Numbered from the stretch's first letter, positions 46,385 through 56,079 are shown. The stretch is DNA of 62,092 bases from Verrucomicrobiota bacterium (GCA_018239845.1 JAFEGO010000113.1:1-62092), one strand, 5' to 3'. Notes: generated by a model from the sequence alone, not told the origin. Numbers and translations: made by a program.

Positions 46385-47427
46385 GAACGGTAAAACTCCC
46401 GGGTCTGCGCGATCTTCCGCCGCACCGCGCCGCTCGCCAGTTGCTCGCGCGCGAGGCCCACGCCCGTGGCGATGTCCGGCACCTTGCGCACCATCCACAT
46501 CGCGGTCGCGGCGTTGAAGACGATCGTGTTGATGAGCCCCGCCGGCGCCTGGCCGTCGAGCACCGCCTCGGTGATCGCGAGATTGGCCGCGAGGTCGCCG
46601 CCCTGCAGTTCGGCAAAGGGAGACTCCGGCAGGCCGTAGTCCGTACCGCGCCACTCGCCGTTCACACTGCGCAGCCGACCGGCGCCCTGCACAATATTCA
46701 CGGTGGCGGTCGTCATTTCGTCGATCCCGCGGTCAGGCCCGAGCACACCGTGCGCCGCGAGGCCCGCCTCGATGCCGAGCACGTCCATCGCACCCGCCAG
46801 ACGCGGCACCCACGCCCGGGCAAAGACCCCGAGCAGTACGTGCGCCGGGCGACCCGGGTTGATGAGCGGGCCGAGGATATTGAAGATCGTGCGGTGACCC
46901 TGTGCCGCGAGGGCCTTGCGCACGGGGCCGATGTGCTTGAAGGTCGGGTGAAACGCCGGCGCGAAGAAAAACACATAGCCCAGCTCGGCCAACGCGCGGC
47001 GCTGCTGCTCCTCGGTCGCTTCCAAATTCACGCCCAGACCCGCGAGCAGGTCGGCGCTGCCGCACTTCGAGGTGATGCCGCGGTTGCCGTGCTTCATCAC
47101 CTTCACGCCCGCGCTTGCGAGCACGAGCACGACGAGGCTGGAAATGTTGAAACCGCCCGCGTGGTCCCCGCCCGTGCCGACGATGTCGATGGCCTGCGGC
47201 GCCCACGCCTCGACCCCCGGGTTGCGCGCCCGCGTGCGGAATGCCGCCGCAAACGCCGCGATCTCCGCCGCCGTCTCGCCCTTGGCCGCCAGCGCGAGGA
47301 GAAAAGCCCCCTTGGCGTCATCCGTCGTCTCGGGCCCGGCCAGCGCCGCCGCAGCGGTTTCCACCTGCGCGGGCGTCAGATCCTGGCGGGCCGCCAGCTG
47401 GCGGGTAAGGTCGTTTAGCAATGACAT
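46381..47427 (-). CDS. trpD: Anthranilate phosphoribosyltransferase
   Basis: A 348-residue enzyme joining anthranilate and PRPP in tryptophan synthesis. It shows DIVGTGGDHAGGFNIS (glycine-rich PRPP loop), KHGNRGITSKCGSAD, and FFFAPAFHPTFKHIGPVRKAL. The ATG at 47427 is chosen since the longer frame reads through the promoter side of uppP. No other trp gene is in the window; it is coupled by ATGA to glmM. Confidence 0.95.
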   Translation of the reverse strand: MSLLNDLTRQLAARQDLTPAQVETAAAALAGPETTDDAKGAFLLALAAKGETAAEIAAFAAAFRTRARNPGVEAWAPQAIDIVGTGGDHAGGFNISSLVVLVLASAGVKVMKHGNRGITSKCGSADLLAGLGVNLEATEEQQRRALAELGYVFFFAPAFHPTFKHIGPVRKALAAQGHRTIFNILGPLINPGRPAHVLLGVFARAWVPRLAGAMDVLGIEAGLAAHGVLGPDRGIDEMTTATVNIVQGAGRLRSVNGEWRGTDYGLPESPFAELQGGDLAANLAITEAVLDGQAPAGLINTIVFNAATAMWMVRKVPDIATGVGLAREQLASGAVRRKIAQTREFYRS

Positions 47428-47504
47428 TGCGTGGCGAGTCAGGCGAGCGCCCGGCCCGTCGCAAATAAATTTGCACCGCCTCCCGAAACTTGAAACCAAG
47501 CAGC

Positions 47505-48509
47505 GTGCGCAAAATCCTTCTCGCGGTCCTGTTTTCGCTCGCTCCGCTGGCCCTGGCACAATCCGCCCCGGCCGGCCCCAAGACCCCGCCTGAGACCGCC
47601 GCACCCGCCGCCGAACTCTCGGTCGGCGACGCCCTGATCCTCGGCGCCGTCGAGGGTATCACCGAGTACCTGCCGGTCTCCTCCACGGGACATCTTATCA
47701 TCGCGTCCGATGCCCTCGGGCTCACCTCCGAGCAGCAGCTCAAGGACCGCAACGGCCAGCCGCTCTGGCACGTGAAGCCTTCCGCCAAGCACCCCGCCGG
47801 CACGCCGCTCACGCAGAAACTGGCCGCCGACACCTTTACCATCGTCATCCAGTTTGGCGCCATCGCCGCCGTCGCCCTGCTCTACTGGCGGCAGCTGCTC
47901 TCCATGATCAACGGCGTGCTCGGCCGCGATCCCGCCGGCCTCAAACTCACGGTCAACCTGTTCGTCGCCTTTCTCCCCGCCGCCGTGATCGGTCTCGCCA
48001 TCCACAATTGGATTGAGGAACACCTCTTCTCCATCGGGGCCGTGATCGCCGCGCAGATCGTCGGCGCCGGGCTGATGCTTTGGGCCGAGCACCGCCGCCG
48101 GCGCACCGCCGCCACCGCGCCGGTCGTCACCGATCTCACCGTGAAACAATCCCTCGGCATCGGCTTCCTCCAGTGCCTCGCGCTCTGGCCCGGCACCAGC
48201 CGCTCCATGGTCACCATCGTCGGCGGCTACCTCGCGGGGCTCGATCCGCGGCGCTCGGCCGAGTTCAGCTTCCTGCTCGGCTTCATCACGCTCACGGCGG
48301 CCACGATCTTCAAGAGCTACAAGAGCGGCGGCGCCATGATTCAGGTCTTCGGTTGGTCCCACGTGCTGCTCGGCTGCGTGGTGGCCGCGATCACCGCCGC
48401 CTTGGCCGTGCGTTTCCTGGTCCGCTGGCTCACTAAGCACGGCCTCGCGGCCTTCGCGTGGTACCGGGTCGCCTTCGCCCTTTTGCTCGCATTGCTCACT
48501 TACGCTTAA
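47505..48509 (+). CDS. uppP: Undecaprenyl-diphosphatase (UppP/BacA) with N-terminal extension
   Basis: A 334-residue inner-membrane phosphatase recycling undecaprenyl pyrophosphate for cell-wall synthesis; high levels give bacitracin tolerance. Active-site motifs are GAVEGITEYLPVSSTGHLI and ALWPGTSRSMVTIVGGY. Typical length is about 265. The extra residues are an N-terminal hydrophobic, signal-like segment with a Pro/Ala linker (about 1-38) and an insertion (EQQLKDRNGQPLWHVKPSAK) between the first helices. The GTG at 47505 places the basic VRK before the hydrophobic segment; a TTG at 47490 would add five residues. Confidence 0.93.
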   Translation: MRKILLAVLFSLAPLALAQSAPAGPKTPPETAAPAAELSVGDALILGAVEGITEYLPVSSTGHLIIASDALGLTSEQQLKDRNGQPLWHVKPSAKHPAGTPLTQKLAADTFTIVIQFGAIAAVALLYWRQLLSMINGVLGRDPAGLKLTVNLFVAFLPAAVIGLAIHNWIEEHLFSIGAVIAAQIVGAGLMLWAEHRRRRTAATAPVVTDLTVKQSLGIGFLQCLALWPGTSRSMVTIVGGYLAGLDPRRSAEFSFLLGFITLTAATIFKSYKSGGAMIQVFGWSHVLLGCVVAAITAALAVRFLVRWLTKHGLAAFAWYRVAFALLLALLTYA

Positions 48510-48538
48510 ATCGCTTCCGTCATTGGTCATTATGACGC

Positions 48539-48567
48539 TTGACGCTGCCCGACCCGGTCCTTAATTC
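48539..48567 (+). promoter_or_regulatory. Weak candidate promoter before rpmF
   Basis: TTGACG (48539-48544), a 17-base spacer and TAATTC (48562-48567) could be -35 and -10 elements for the rpmF-plsX-fabH run. The -10 match is poor, so this is only a candidate within the 123-bp gap after uppP. Confidence 0.25.
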
Positions 48568-48632
48568 CTTCCCCTTTCACACGTCAAATCAGGTGCTTTT
48601 AACCAGCGCCCTATCATCAAACTTCCCTCACC

Positions 48633-48812
48633 ATGGCTAATCCGAAACGCAAGCAGTCCAAACGCCGCAGCGCCAACCGTCGCGCTGGTAACGCCTTCAT
48701 CGCGCCCGAGTTCGCTAAGGACCCGACCGATGGCACCGCTTTCCGCCCCCACCGCGTGAATCCTAAGAACGGCATGTACCGCGGCCGTCAGGTTCTGAAC
48801 GTCGAGGTCTAA
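48633..48812 (+). CDS. rpmF: 50S ribosomal protein L32
   Basis: A 59-residue basic protein: MANPKRKQSKRRSANRRA at the start, then FRPHRVNPKNGMYRGRQV. The N-terminal MAxPKxxxSxxRxxxRR pattern is that of L32. The zinc-binding cysteines of some L32 forms are absent, so it is the C-minus type. It precedes plsX by 37 bases in the conserved rpmF-plsX-fabH order. Confidence 0.95.
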   Translation: MANPKRKQSKRRSANRRAGNAFIAPEFAKDPTDGTAFRPHRVNPKNGMYRGRQVLNVEV

Positions 48813-48849
48813 GCCTCGCGCCGCCTTAGCTCATCCCGGCTTCCCAGCA

Positions 48850-49908
48850 ATGGGCTCCTCATCCGGCGACACCGGACGCATCGCAATCGACGCCATGAGC
48901 GGCGACATGGGTCCCGCGGAAGTGGTGGCGGCCGTCAAGCTGGCCTTTGAAAAGCAAGCCGACCTGAACGCGCTCACCTTGGTGGGCGACGAGTCCGTGC
49001 TGCGTCCGTTGCTCAAGGCCGAGGGCCTGCAGGATCATCCCCGCATCGCCCTCTTCCACGCCTCGGAAGTCATCACGATGGATGACAAGCCGATGCAGGC
49101 CCTGAAGCGGAAGAAGGATTCTTCGATGATCCGCGCCATCGAGCTCGTCAAGGAGGGTCAGGCCGCGGCGGTCGTCAGCTGCGGCAATACCGGTGCGCTC
49201 CTCGCCGCCGGCACCCTCAAGCTCCGCCCCATGGAGGGCGTGGGCCGCGCCGCCCTCGGAGCCATCGTTCCCCGGCAGGACGGCCATTTCGTTTTGATCG
49301 ACGCCGGCGCCAATCCCGAGGCCAAGGCCGAGCACCTCGTGCACAACGCCATCCTCGGCAGCAATTTCGCCCGCGTGATGCTCGGCATCGAGCGCCCCCG
49401 TGTCGGCCTGATCACCATCGGCAACGAGGAAGGCAAGGGCAACGCCCTCATCTCCGCGACACACGAGCTGCTCAAGCGCACCACCGACATCGTCAACTAC
49501 GTCGGCCCCATCGAGGGTTTCCAGGTGTTCACCAACCACGTCGATGTCGTCGTGTGCGACGGCTTCGTCGGCAACATTTTGCTCAAGAGCTGGGAGTCGC
49601 TCGTGAAATTCTTCCGCACCATGTTGAAGGAAGAGATGACCGCCACGCCCATCCGCAGCATCGGCGCGTTTCTCGCCAAGGGCGCCTCCAAGGGACTCAA
49701 GGAGCGCATCAACCCCGAGCGCTACAACGGCGCCCCCCTCCTCGGCCTCAACGGCAACGTGCTCAAGGCCCACGGCTCTGCCAACCGCTTTGCCATCCGC
49801 AGCGCGATCCTCGCCGCCAGCGAGCTCCTCAAGGCCGACATGATTCATCGCATCGAGAGCGACATCGCCCGCGCCAACGAGTTGATCGCCGCCCCGGTCG
49901 TGGTCTGA
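48850..49908 (+). CDS. plsX: Phosphate acyltransferase PlsX
   Basis: A 352-residue enzyme making acyl-phosphate from acyl-ACP for phospholipid synthesis. It shows [19 protein letters not shown] near the N-terminus, [32 protein letters not shown] [10 protein letters not shown], and [16 protein letters not shown]. It is membrane-associated without a membrane helix. It lies between rpmF and fabH (14 bases to fabH). Confidence 0.96.
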   Translation: MGSSSGDTGRIAIDAMSGDMGPAEVVAAVKLAFEKQADLNALTLVGDESVLRPLLKAEGLQDHPRIALFHASEVITMDDKPMQALKRKKDSSMIRAIELVKEGQAAAVVSCGNTGALLAAGTLKLRPMEGVGRAALGAIVPRQDGHFVLIDAGANPEAKAEHLVHNAILGSNFARVMLGIERPRVGLITIGNEEGKGNALISATHELLKRTTDIVNYVGPIEGFQVFTNHVDVVVCDGFVGNILLKSWESLVKFFRTMLKEEMTATPIRSIGAFLAKGASKGLKERINPERYNGAPLLGLNGNVLKAHGSANRFAIRSAILAASELLKADMIHRIESDIARANELIAAPVVV

Positions 49909-49922
49909 TTTCCGGCCCATCC

Positions 49923-50909
49923 ATGCCATCCACTGTCATTCTTGGCACCGGCTCCTATGCCCCGGCCCGCGTGCTTACCAACGCCGAGCTGTCCACCATG
50001 GTGGATACTTCCGACGAATGGATCCGCACCCGCAGCGGCATCCGCGAGCGCCACATCGCCGCCCCCGGTGAATCGACCTCCGACATGGCCGTGCACGCCG
50101 CCAAGGCCGCCTTGCAGGACGCCGGTCTCGCGCCCACCGACATCGATCTCCTCGTCGTCGCCACGGTCACGCCCGACCTGGTCCTCCCGGCGGCCTCCTG
50201 CATCATTCAGCACAAGCTCGGCCTGCGCACCGACACCGCCTGCTTTGACCTCAACGCCGCCTGCTCCGGCTTTGTTTACGCGCTCGACACCGCCAGCGCC
50301 ATGGTGGCCTCCGGCCGCTACAAAAAGGCCCTGATCATCGGCGTCGAAAAACTTTCGTCCGTCGTTGACTGGCAGGACCGCACGACCTGCGTCCTGTTCG
50401 GCGACGGCGCCGGCGCCGCCGTCCTCGGCGTGAGCGACCAGCCCGGCGTCGGGCTCCTCGGCACCAAGCTCGGGGCCTACGGCGACTGCGTCGATCTCCT
50501 CTACATCACCCACGGCGGCAGCGACAACCCCACCACGCCCGAGTCCATCGCCGCCCGCAACCACTGCATCCGCATGAAGGGCAAGGAGGTCTTCAAGATC
50601 GCCGTTCGCGCCATGGATGAAGCCGCCCGGGATATTTTGGAACAACAGGGGGTGACCGCTGATCAGATTGCCCTAGTGATCCCCCATCAGGCGAACCTCC
50701 GCATCATTGAGGCCATTTCCCAGTACCTGAAGCTGCCCATGGAGCGCTTCTACGTTAATGTGGACCGCTACGGCAACACGTCCGCCGCCTCCATTCCGAT
50801 CGCCCTCGACGAGGCCCGCCGGGCCGGCCGCATCAAGTCGGGCGACATCACCCTCCTCGTGGCGTTTGGGGCGGGCTTGACCTACGGTAGCGCCCTGATT
50901 CGCTGGTAG
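49923..50909 (+). CDS. fabH: 3-oxoacyl-ACP synthase III
   Basis: A 328-residue condensing enzyme that starts fatty-acid synthesis from acyl-CoA and malonyl-ACP. The triad is visible: C114 in [11 protein letters not shown], His in IPHQANLRI, Asn in YGNTSAAS. The substrate loop [16 protein letters not shown] is typical. The ATG at 49923 fits the family start. It is followed 11 bases later by the BamD-like gene, linking lipid and envelope assembly functions. Confidence 0.97.
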   Translation: MPSTVILGTGSYAPARVLTNAELSTMVDTSDEWIRTRSGIRERHIAAPGESTSDMAVHAAKAALQDAGLAPTDIDLLVVATVTPDLVLPAASCIIQHKLGLRTDTACFDLNAACSGFVYALDTASAMVASGRYKKALIIGVEKLSSVVDWQDRTTCVLFGDGAGAAVLGVSDQPGVGLLGTKLGAYGDCVDLLYITHGGSDNPTTPESIAARNHCIRMKGKEVFKIAVRAMDEAARDILEQQGVTADQIALVIPHQANLRIIEAISQYLKLPMERFYVNVDRYGNTSAASIPIALDEARRAGRIKSGDITLLVAFGAGLTYGSALIRW

Positions 50910-50920
50910 TTTCATTCTGC

Positions 50921-51964
50921 ATGCCCTCTTTGTTCGCCCGTCCTCTCGCTGCGCTGTCGTTCCTGATTCTCGTCCTCGGCCTGTCCGCGGGCGCAGCCCG
51001 CGCCGAGCTCGTGTGGAATGCCCAGACCGGCTGGCGCGTGGAGGGCGGCGTCCTCGCCGGCATCTCCGGCCCCGAGGCCCGCAACGCCCTCGAACTGATG
51101 AACAAGGCCCGCGCCGCCGAGGAGCGGGGCAGCAACAGCACCGCGCTCCGCGCCTACAAGAAGGTCACGAAGAAGTACCCGAATTCCATCTACTCCGCCG
51201 AGGCCCTCTACCGCACCGCGAAGATCCGCCTCGCGCGCAAGCAGTACTTCGACGCCTTCGACTCCTTTCACATGATCATTGTGCGCTATCCCAATACCAA
51301 GCGCTTCAATGAAATCATCGGCGAGGAATACCGCATCGCCAGCGCCCTGCTCGACGGCGCCCGCTCGCGCATCCTCTGGGGCACCATTCCCGGCCTGAAG
51401 AACCGCAACAAGGCCATCGAGTATTTCGAGGCCATTCTCTCCTTCGCCCCCTACAGTGACTACGCCCCGCTCGCGCTGATGAACATCGCCCGCGGCCACC
51501 TGAAGCAGGGCAACACCGAGGATGCCATCGATGCCCTCGACCGGATGATCAACAATTATCCCCAGAGCCTCCTCACGCCCGACGCCTACCTGAAGCTCGC
51601 CCAGACCCACGCCAAGCTCGTGGACGGCCCTGCGTACGACCAAGGCTCCACCAAGCAGGCCCTCACCTACTTCGAGGATTTCATGATCCTCTACCCCAAC
51701 GACGCCGGCATCCCGACCGCCGCCAAGGGCCTCGACGCGATGAAAGTCATGCTCGCCGAGAGCAAGATCAAGATCGCCGACTTCTACTTCTACAAGCGTT
51801 CCAATTACACCGCTGCCCGCGTTTTCTACAACGAGGCCATCACCGCCTATCCCGACTCTCCCGTCGCCGCCCGCGCCAAGCTAAAGCTCGCCGAGGTCGA
51901 GGCCAAGGCGGCCAACAAGCCCTCGCCCAACGGCGAGAAGAAGAAGCGCTTTTTCTTCTTCTGA
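50921..51964 (+). CDS. BamD-like TPR protein of the outer-membrane assembly pathway
   Basis: A 347-residue exported protein with a signal peptide ending AARA-E (about residue 28). It has four to five TPR-like helical pairs: ALRAYKKVTKKYPNSIYSAE, YFDAFDSFHMIIVRYPNTKR, AIEYFEAILSFAPYSDYAPL, AIDALDRMINNYPQSLLTPD, AARVFYNEAITAYPDSPVAA. This matches BamD/YfiO-type proteins. There is no lipobox Cys, unlike classical BamD. The C-terminus is KKKRFFFF, oddly ending in Phe repeats. lptE follows. Confidence 0.78.
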   Translation: MPSLFARPLAALSFLILVLGLSAGAARAELVWNAQTGWRVEGGVLAGISGPEARNALELMNKARAAEERGSNSTALRAYKKVTKKYPNSIYSAEALYRTAKIRLARKQYFDAFDSFHMIIVRYPNTKRFNEIIGEEYRIASALLDGARSRILWGTIPGLKNRNKAIEYFEAILSFAPYSDYAPLALMNIARGHLKQGNTEDAIDALDRMINNYPQSLLTPDAYLKLAQTHAKLVDGPAYDQGSTKQALTYFEDFMILYPNDAGIPTAAKGLDAMKVMLAESKIKIADFYFYKRSNYTAARVFYNEAITAYPDSPVAARAKLKLAEVEAKAANKPSPNGEKKKRFFFF

Positions 51965-51981
51965 GCCGGCAGCACGCCGCC

Positions 51982-52003
51982 CGCGCGCCGGAGCGCGATT
52001 TTT
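51982..52003 (+). terminator. Possible intrinsic terminator after the BamD-like gene
   Basis: A 5-bp GC stem, CGCGC with GCGCG, a 6-base loop and ATTTTT. The stem is short, so termination may be partial and lptE-rpe could still be reached. Confidence 0.55.
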
Positions 52004-52048
52004 AGGTTTGTCATTCCGGCTGAAGCGCAGAATCCACTTCCTCATCGC

Positions 52049-52588
52049 ATGACGAGCCGCTTCGCCTCCTCCTTCCTTTCCCAGCTCGGGTTCCTCGCGT
52101 GCCTGGCCACCGCTGTCGTTGGCCTCGGCGGTTGCGCCCGCTACCAGCTCGGCACCGCTGCCAAGCTCACCTTCTCCTCGATCTACGTCGCCCCGGTGGA
52201 GAACAAGACCCTCCTGCCCCAGGCCCAGACCGTCGTCTCCACCCAGCTGCGCGACGCCTTCCTGCGCGACAACCGCGTGAGCCTCGTCAATTCCCCCGAG
52301 AGCGCCGATGTCACACTCCAGGTCGTCATCCGCGACTACCACCGCAGCGTCCAGGCCGCCCGCAGCGACGATACCGGCCTCGCCCGCAAATTCGCCCTCA
52401 CGCTCGGCGTGAATTGCACGCTGCGCGACAACCGCAGCGGCAAGGCCCTGTTCACCGACCGCCAGATCGAGGTGCAGCGTGATGCCTTCACGGACAGCGG
52501 CCAGCTCCAGTCCGAGTACCAGGCCCTCCCCCTTCTCGCCCAGTCGCTCGCCGACAAGGTTTCCCATACCGTCCTCGACGTCTGGTGA
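52049..52588 (+). CDS. LPS-assembly lipoprotein LptE-like
   Basis: A 179-residue lipoprotein with lipobox LGGC and C29. The mature part begins ARYQLG and continues with IYVAPVENKTLLPQ, STQLRDAFLRDNRV and SADVTLQVVIRDYHR, the usual LptE-family pattern (YxLG, then a strand with xVPxFxNxT). LptE plugs the LptD barrel during LPS export to the outer surface. Its TGA overlaps the GTG of rpe. Confidence 0.82.
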   Translation: MTSRFASSFLSQLGFLACLATAVVGLGGCARYQLGTAAKLTFSSIYVAPVENKTLLPQAQTVVSTQLRDAFLRDNRVSLVNSPESADVTLQVVIRDYHRSVQAARSDDTGLARKFALTLGVNCTLRDNRSGKALFTDRQIEVQRDAFTDSGQLQSEYQALPLLAQSLADKVSHTVLDVW

Positions 52589-53253
52589 CGCCCATGCACG
52601 CGCCCACGCTCGCCCCCTCGCTTCTCGCCGGCGACCACGCGAACCTCGCGGCCAGCGCGCGTCTCGTCTCCGGCCTGGGCATCGGCTGGCTGCACTGCGA
52701 CATCATGGACGGCCATTTCGTGCCTAACCTCAGCTTCGGCCCCGAGACCCTCGCCGCCCTGCGCCGCGACGGTGTGAAGCTGTTTTTCGACACGCATCTG
52801 ATGCTCAGCGAACCCCAGCGCTACATCGAGCCTTTCGCCCGCGCCGGCGCCGACCAGATCAGCATCCACATCGAGCCCGAATACGACCACGCCGCCGCGC
52901 TGGCGCGTATCCGCGAGCTCGGTTGCAAATGTGGCCTCGTGCTCAATCCCGGCACCCCCGCCTCCGCCATCGAGCCCTACCTCGCCCAGGTTGACCTCAT
53001 CCTCGTGATGACCGTGCAGCCGGGTTTTGGCGGCCAGAGCTTCCGAAGCGATATGCTCCCGAAGATCCGCCAGATCAACCAGTGGCGCAACGAGCGCCGG
53101 CTCGATTTCCGCCTCGAGGTGGACGGCGGCATCGACCTCGCCACCGGCGCCGAATGCCACGCCGCGGGGGCCGACACCTTTGTCATGGGCACGTCGTTCT
53201 TCCGCGCCCCCAATCACGCCCAGTTTGTCGCGGACTTCGCCCGCTTCGCCTGA
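52585..53253 (+). CDS. rpe: Ribulose-phosphate 3-epimerase
   Basis: A 222-residue TIM-barrel enzyme interconverting ribulose-5-phosphate and xylulose-5-phosphate. It shows APSLLAGDHANLA, HCDIMDGHFVPNLSFG with catalytic Asp and metal-binding His, MTVQPGFGGQSF, and LEVDGGID. The GTG at 52585 overlaps the lptE stop (GTGA); the ATG at 52594 is an equally acceptable start three codons in. It is cytosolic. Confidence 0.95.
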   Translation: MTPMHAPTLAPSLLAGDHANLAASARLVSGLGIGWLHCDIMDGHFVPNLSFGPETLAALRRDGVKLFFDTHLMLSEPQRYIEPFARAGADQISIHIEPEYDHAAALARIRELGCKCGLVLNPGTPASAIEPYLAQVDLILVMTVQPGFGGQSFRSDMLPKIRQINQWRNERRLDFRLEVDGGIDLATGAECHAAGADTFVMGTSFFRAPNHAQFVADFARFA

Positions 53254-53261
53254 TTCGCCCT

Positions 53262-54890
53262 TCAGCGGCGCAGCGCGGCGACCCGGTTTGCTTCCGCCTC
53301 GGCCTCCGCGTAAATCCGCCGAAACTCCGCCCCGAGCCGCGTGGCGAGCCGCAGCTCCTCCGTGCGATCCTTTGCCGCCAGCGCCGCCTTGAAACGCGTT
53401 CGCACCACGTCGTAGCCCACCGCGTCGAGCTGCCCGAGTTTTTCCAGCGCCGAGGGCGGCATGCCCGCCGCGATGATCGCGCGCCACGCGCGGGACAGCT
53501 CGGGGTGGGTGTCGAGGCACATCACGCGGATCGCCAGTGAGGTTTCGCGAAAGAGGCTGCCTGTCCACGCCGGCTGGTAAACGAGCCCGTCTTTTTCCTC
53601 GTAGGGGTCGGCCTCCGGGTCGCTGCGCAGCGCCTGCCACTCGGTGTGTTGGTAAAAGTCCGCGCGCACCGGCATGCGACGCAGCGCATACCGCCGTGGC
53701 CCGCCGTCGGTGCCGGGTTTGAAATTCCACAGCTTCTGCCCGTCCAGCGAGAGCGTGAACTCGAGGAACAGCTCCGCCGCCTCCCGGTGCGGCGCGCCGC
53801 GCAGGAGCCCGATGGGATCGACTGAGTTCACCGTGCCGCCGTGCGGCGTCACGAACACCAGCCGGCCCGGCCCGCCGCTCCGGTGCTCCGCCACCTCGGC
53901 CGCGGCGCGTCCGTAAAAATCGATACAGATGCCCGCCGCGCAGTCGCCCTGCGCCACGTCGATCGGCGGCTTTTGCGAGGAATCGGTGAAGTAGCGCGCA
54001 TTCGCCCCGAGGCGCTGGATGATCCGCAATCCCTCCCGCCAGCCCTCGCGCACCGCCTGCGCTTCCAGGGCCGCCTCGTCCGCCGCGGGATGCGCCGCGC
54101 GCAACGCCGCCAGCCGGAGCTGCATCTGCTGCTGGATGAGGTTTTCAAAGGCCTTGGCGATCGAGCTGCTCTTCGTCGGGTCGGCCAGCGCGAGTTCGCC
54201 GACGTAGCGCGGGTCGGCGAGGTCGGCCCAGACCTGTGGCGGCTTGAGGCCCAGCCGCGTCAGGGAATCGCGGTTGCAGAGGATCCCGTAACTGCTGACC
54301 ACATTGCCGAACCATCGCCCCTGCCCATCCCAGTATTGCTCACCGGAGAAGGACCGCGGGATCACGCCATCAACAAACCACTCCGGATGCAGCTTAAACA
54401 CCGCCGCCGGCACCAGCCGGCCCGCCGCGGCGTGGGCGGCGAGGTCATAGCTGCCACCGCCGAAGAACACATCGATGCCGCAACCCACGTCCGACGCCAA
54501 AAACGCCGCCCGCGCCTCCTGTACCGCCGCCGGCGCATCGGCGGGCAGCTTTGCGTTCGCGAAGCCCGCCTGCACCTCGGTGCTCCAGCCCTTGCGCTGC
54601 TTGCCTTCCCAGTAATTTCTGAACGCCGCGACGTACTCGCCTTCGATGAAGCGGTTGATCTCGCTCGTGCCGCCGATCACGCGCCAGTCGAGGGCCACGG
54701 TCTTCCCCGTGCGCGCCCGGTACCATTGCTGGAACGCCGCGCCGAACTCCTGCCGGATCGCCTCATTGTGCGGCGTGATCACGACCAGGGTGACGTCCGC
54801 CCGCTGCGTCTCCGTGCGCTTCGGCCGCAGCACAAACGGCAGCGCCACCGTCACCACCAGCGCGAGGATGATGAGCAGACGTTTCGCCAT
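53262..54890 (-). CDS. ABC transporter substrate-binding protein, membrane-anchored
   Basis: A 542-residue exported protein with an N-terminal hydrophobic segment (about residues 4-21, RLLIILALVVTVALPFVL) followed by basic residues, so it may stay anchored. The rest is a Fbp/AfuA-like binding protein: VITPHNEAIRQEFGAAFQQW, DVFFGGGSYDLAAHAAAGRL, GIDGYG-like positions, VDPIGLLRGAPHREAAELFLEF. It is longer than typical iron-binding proteins (about 340), with an extra C-terminal part. It starts 4 bases after the ATPase gene stop. Confidence 0.85.
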   Translation of the reverse strand: MAKRLLIILALVVTVALPFVLRPKRTETQRADVTLVVITPHNEAIRQEFGAAFQQWYRARTGKTVALDWRVIGGTSEINRFIEGEYVAAFRNYWEGKQRKGWSTEVQAGFANAKLPADAPAAVQEARAAFLASDVGCGIDVFFGGGSYDLAAHAAAGRLVPAAVFKLHPEWFVDGVIPRSFSGEQYWDGQGRWFGNVVSSYGILCNRDSLTRLGLKPPQVWADLADPRYVGELALADPTKSSSIAKAFENLIQQQMQLRLAALRAAHPAADEAALEAQAVREGWREGLRIIQRLGANARYFTDSSQKPPIDVAQGDCAAGICIDFYGRAAAEVAEHRSGGPGRLVFVTPHGGTVNSVDPIGLLRGAPHREAAELFLEFTLSLDGQKLWNFKPGTDGGPRRYALRRMPVRADFYQHTEWQALRSDPEADPYEEKDGLVYQPAWTGSLFRETSLAIRVMCLDTHPELSRAWRAIIAAGMPPSALEKLGQLDAVGYDVVRTRFKAALAAKDRTEELRLATRLGAEFRRIYAEAEAEANRVAALRR

Positions 54891-54894
54891 GGCC

Positions 54895-55959
54895 TCAGGC
54901 GCCGAGCACCACGACGTCGTCGGCGTCCACGCTCGCAAATAGGTCGGCGTGGCCGAGGTCTTCATGGAACCGCGGGTTCAGCTCCAGCACCTTCAACGTC
55001 AGTCCGCCCGTCACAAAGTCGTGCTGCGCCACCTCGCCGAGGTAGTTCGACACCCCGATTTTTCCGCGCACCGCGTTGCCCGCGGGTTGCGCCGCGCTCA
55101 GGCGCCAGCATTCCGGCCGGATCGAGAGCGTGACCGCCGCGGCCACTTTGATGCCGCTCGCGCACACCACGCCTTCGAAACGTCCGATCGCCGTCTCCAC
55201 GACCGTCCGATTGTCCTGCAGACTCAGCACAGTACCCGGGATAAAATTGGTCTCGCCGATGAAATTGGCCACGACCTTGTTCACCGGCCGACGGTAAACT
55301 TCCTTCGGCGCGCCCACCTGCAGGATGTGGCCGCTCTCCATGATCGCCATGCGGTCGGCGATCGCGAGCGCCTCCTTCTGGTCGTGCGTCACGTAGATCG
55401 CCGTGAGCTTGAATTCCTTGCAAACCCGGCGGATCTCCGTGCGCATCTCGGAACGCAGCTTGGCGTCGAGGTTCGACAGCGGCTCGTCCAGCAGCAGGCA
55501 GCGCGGCCGGATCACCAGCGCACGCGCGAGCGCCACGCGCTGCTGCTGGCCGCCGGAGAGCTGGTTGGGCTTCCGCTCGGCGTACTGCTTCATCTGCACC
55601 GACGCGAGCGCCTCGCTTACGCGCCGATCAAGTTCCGCGCGCGGCACTTTCCGCTCCTCGAGGCCGAATGCCACGTTCTCCGCCACGCTCAGGTGCGGCC
55701 ACAGCGCGTAGCTCTGAAACATCATCCCCGTGTTGCGCTTGTGCGGCTCCAGCCGCGTCACATCGTCCTCACCGAAAAGAATGCGCCCTTCCTCGGGAAT
55801 GTAGAAACCCGCGATGCTCCGCAGCAGCGTCGTCTTGCCGCAGCCGCTCGGGCCGAGGAGGAAGAAGAGTTCGCCGGGCTTGATCTCAAGGTCCAGCTGC
55901 TTCAGCGCCGTCGTGGTCCCGAATCGCTTGGTCAGTTGCTCGATACGGATGGAAATCAT
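54895..55959 (-). CDS. ABC transporter ATP-binding protein (FbpC/PotA-like)
   Basis: A 354-residue ATPase: Walker A GPSGCGKTT from residue 36, signature LSGGQQQRVALARAL, Walker B RCLLLDEPLSNLD, H-loop YVTHDQKEAL. A C-terminal TOBE-like regulatory part follows (about 245-350). It would energise import with the binding protein encoded immediately downstream and, by inference, the two-domain permease at 40945. Confidence 0.95.
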   Translation of the reverse strand: MISIRIEQLTKRFGTTTALKQLDLEIKPGELFFLLGPSGCGKTTLLRSIAGFYIPEEGRILFGEDDVTRLEPHKRNTGMMFQSYALWPHLSVAENVAFGLEERKVPRAELDRRVSEALASVQMKQYAERKPNQLSGGQQQRVALARALVIRPRCLLLDEPLSNLDAKLRSEMRTEIRRVCKEFKLTAIYVTHDQKEALAIADRMAIMESGHILQVGAPKEVYRRPVNKVVANFIGETNFIPGTVLSLQDNRTVVETAIGRFEGVVCASGIKVAAAVTLSIRPECWRLSAAQPAGNAVRGKIGVSNYLGEVAQHDFVTGGLTLKVLELNPRFHEDLGHADLFASVDADDVVVLGA

Positions 55960-56079
55960 GCGCGCGCGGTTGGGCCGGCAGGCAAAAACCCGGAGGAATC
56001 GAAGTCAAAGGAATAACCCCTCCACCCGCGCAAAGGAACGTTTGCCACGTCCCGCCAACCTTGTCTCGCTCGCCCCACG

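Noticed and set aside
53200..53262. A separate terminator between rpe and the converging binding-protein gene
   Set aside because: Only 8 bases separate the two stop codons and I see no hairpin with T-run there.
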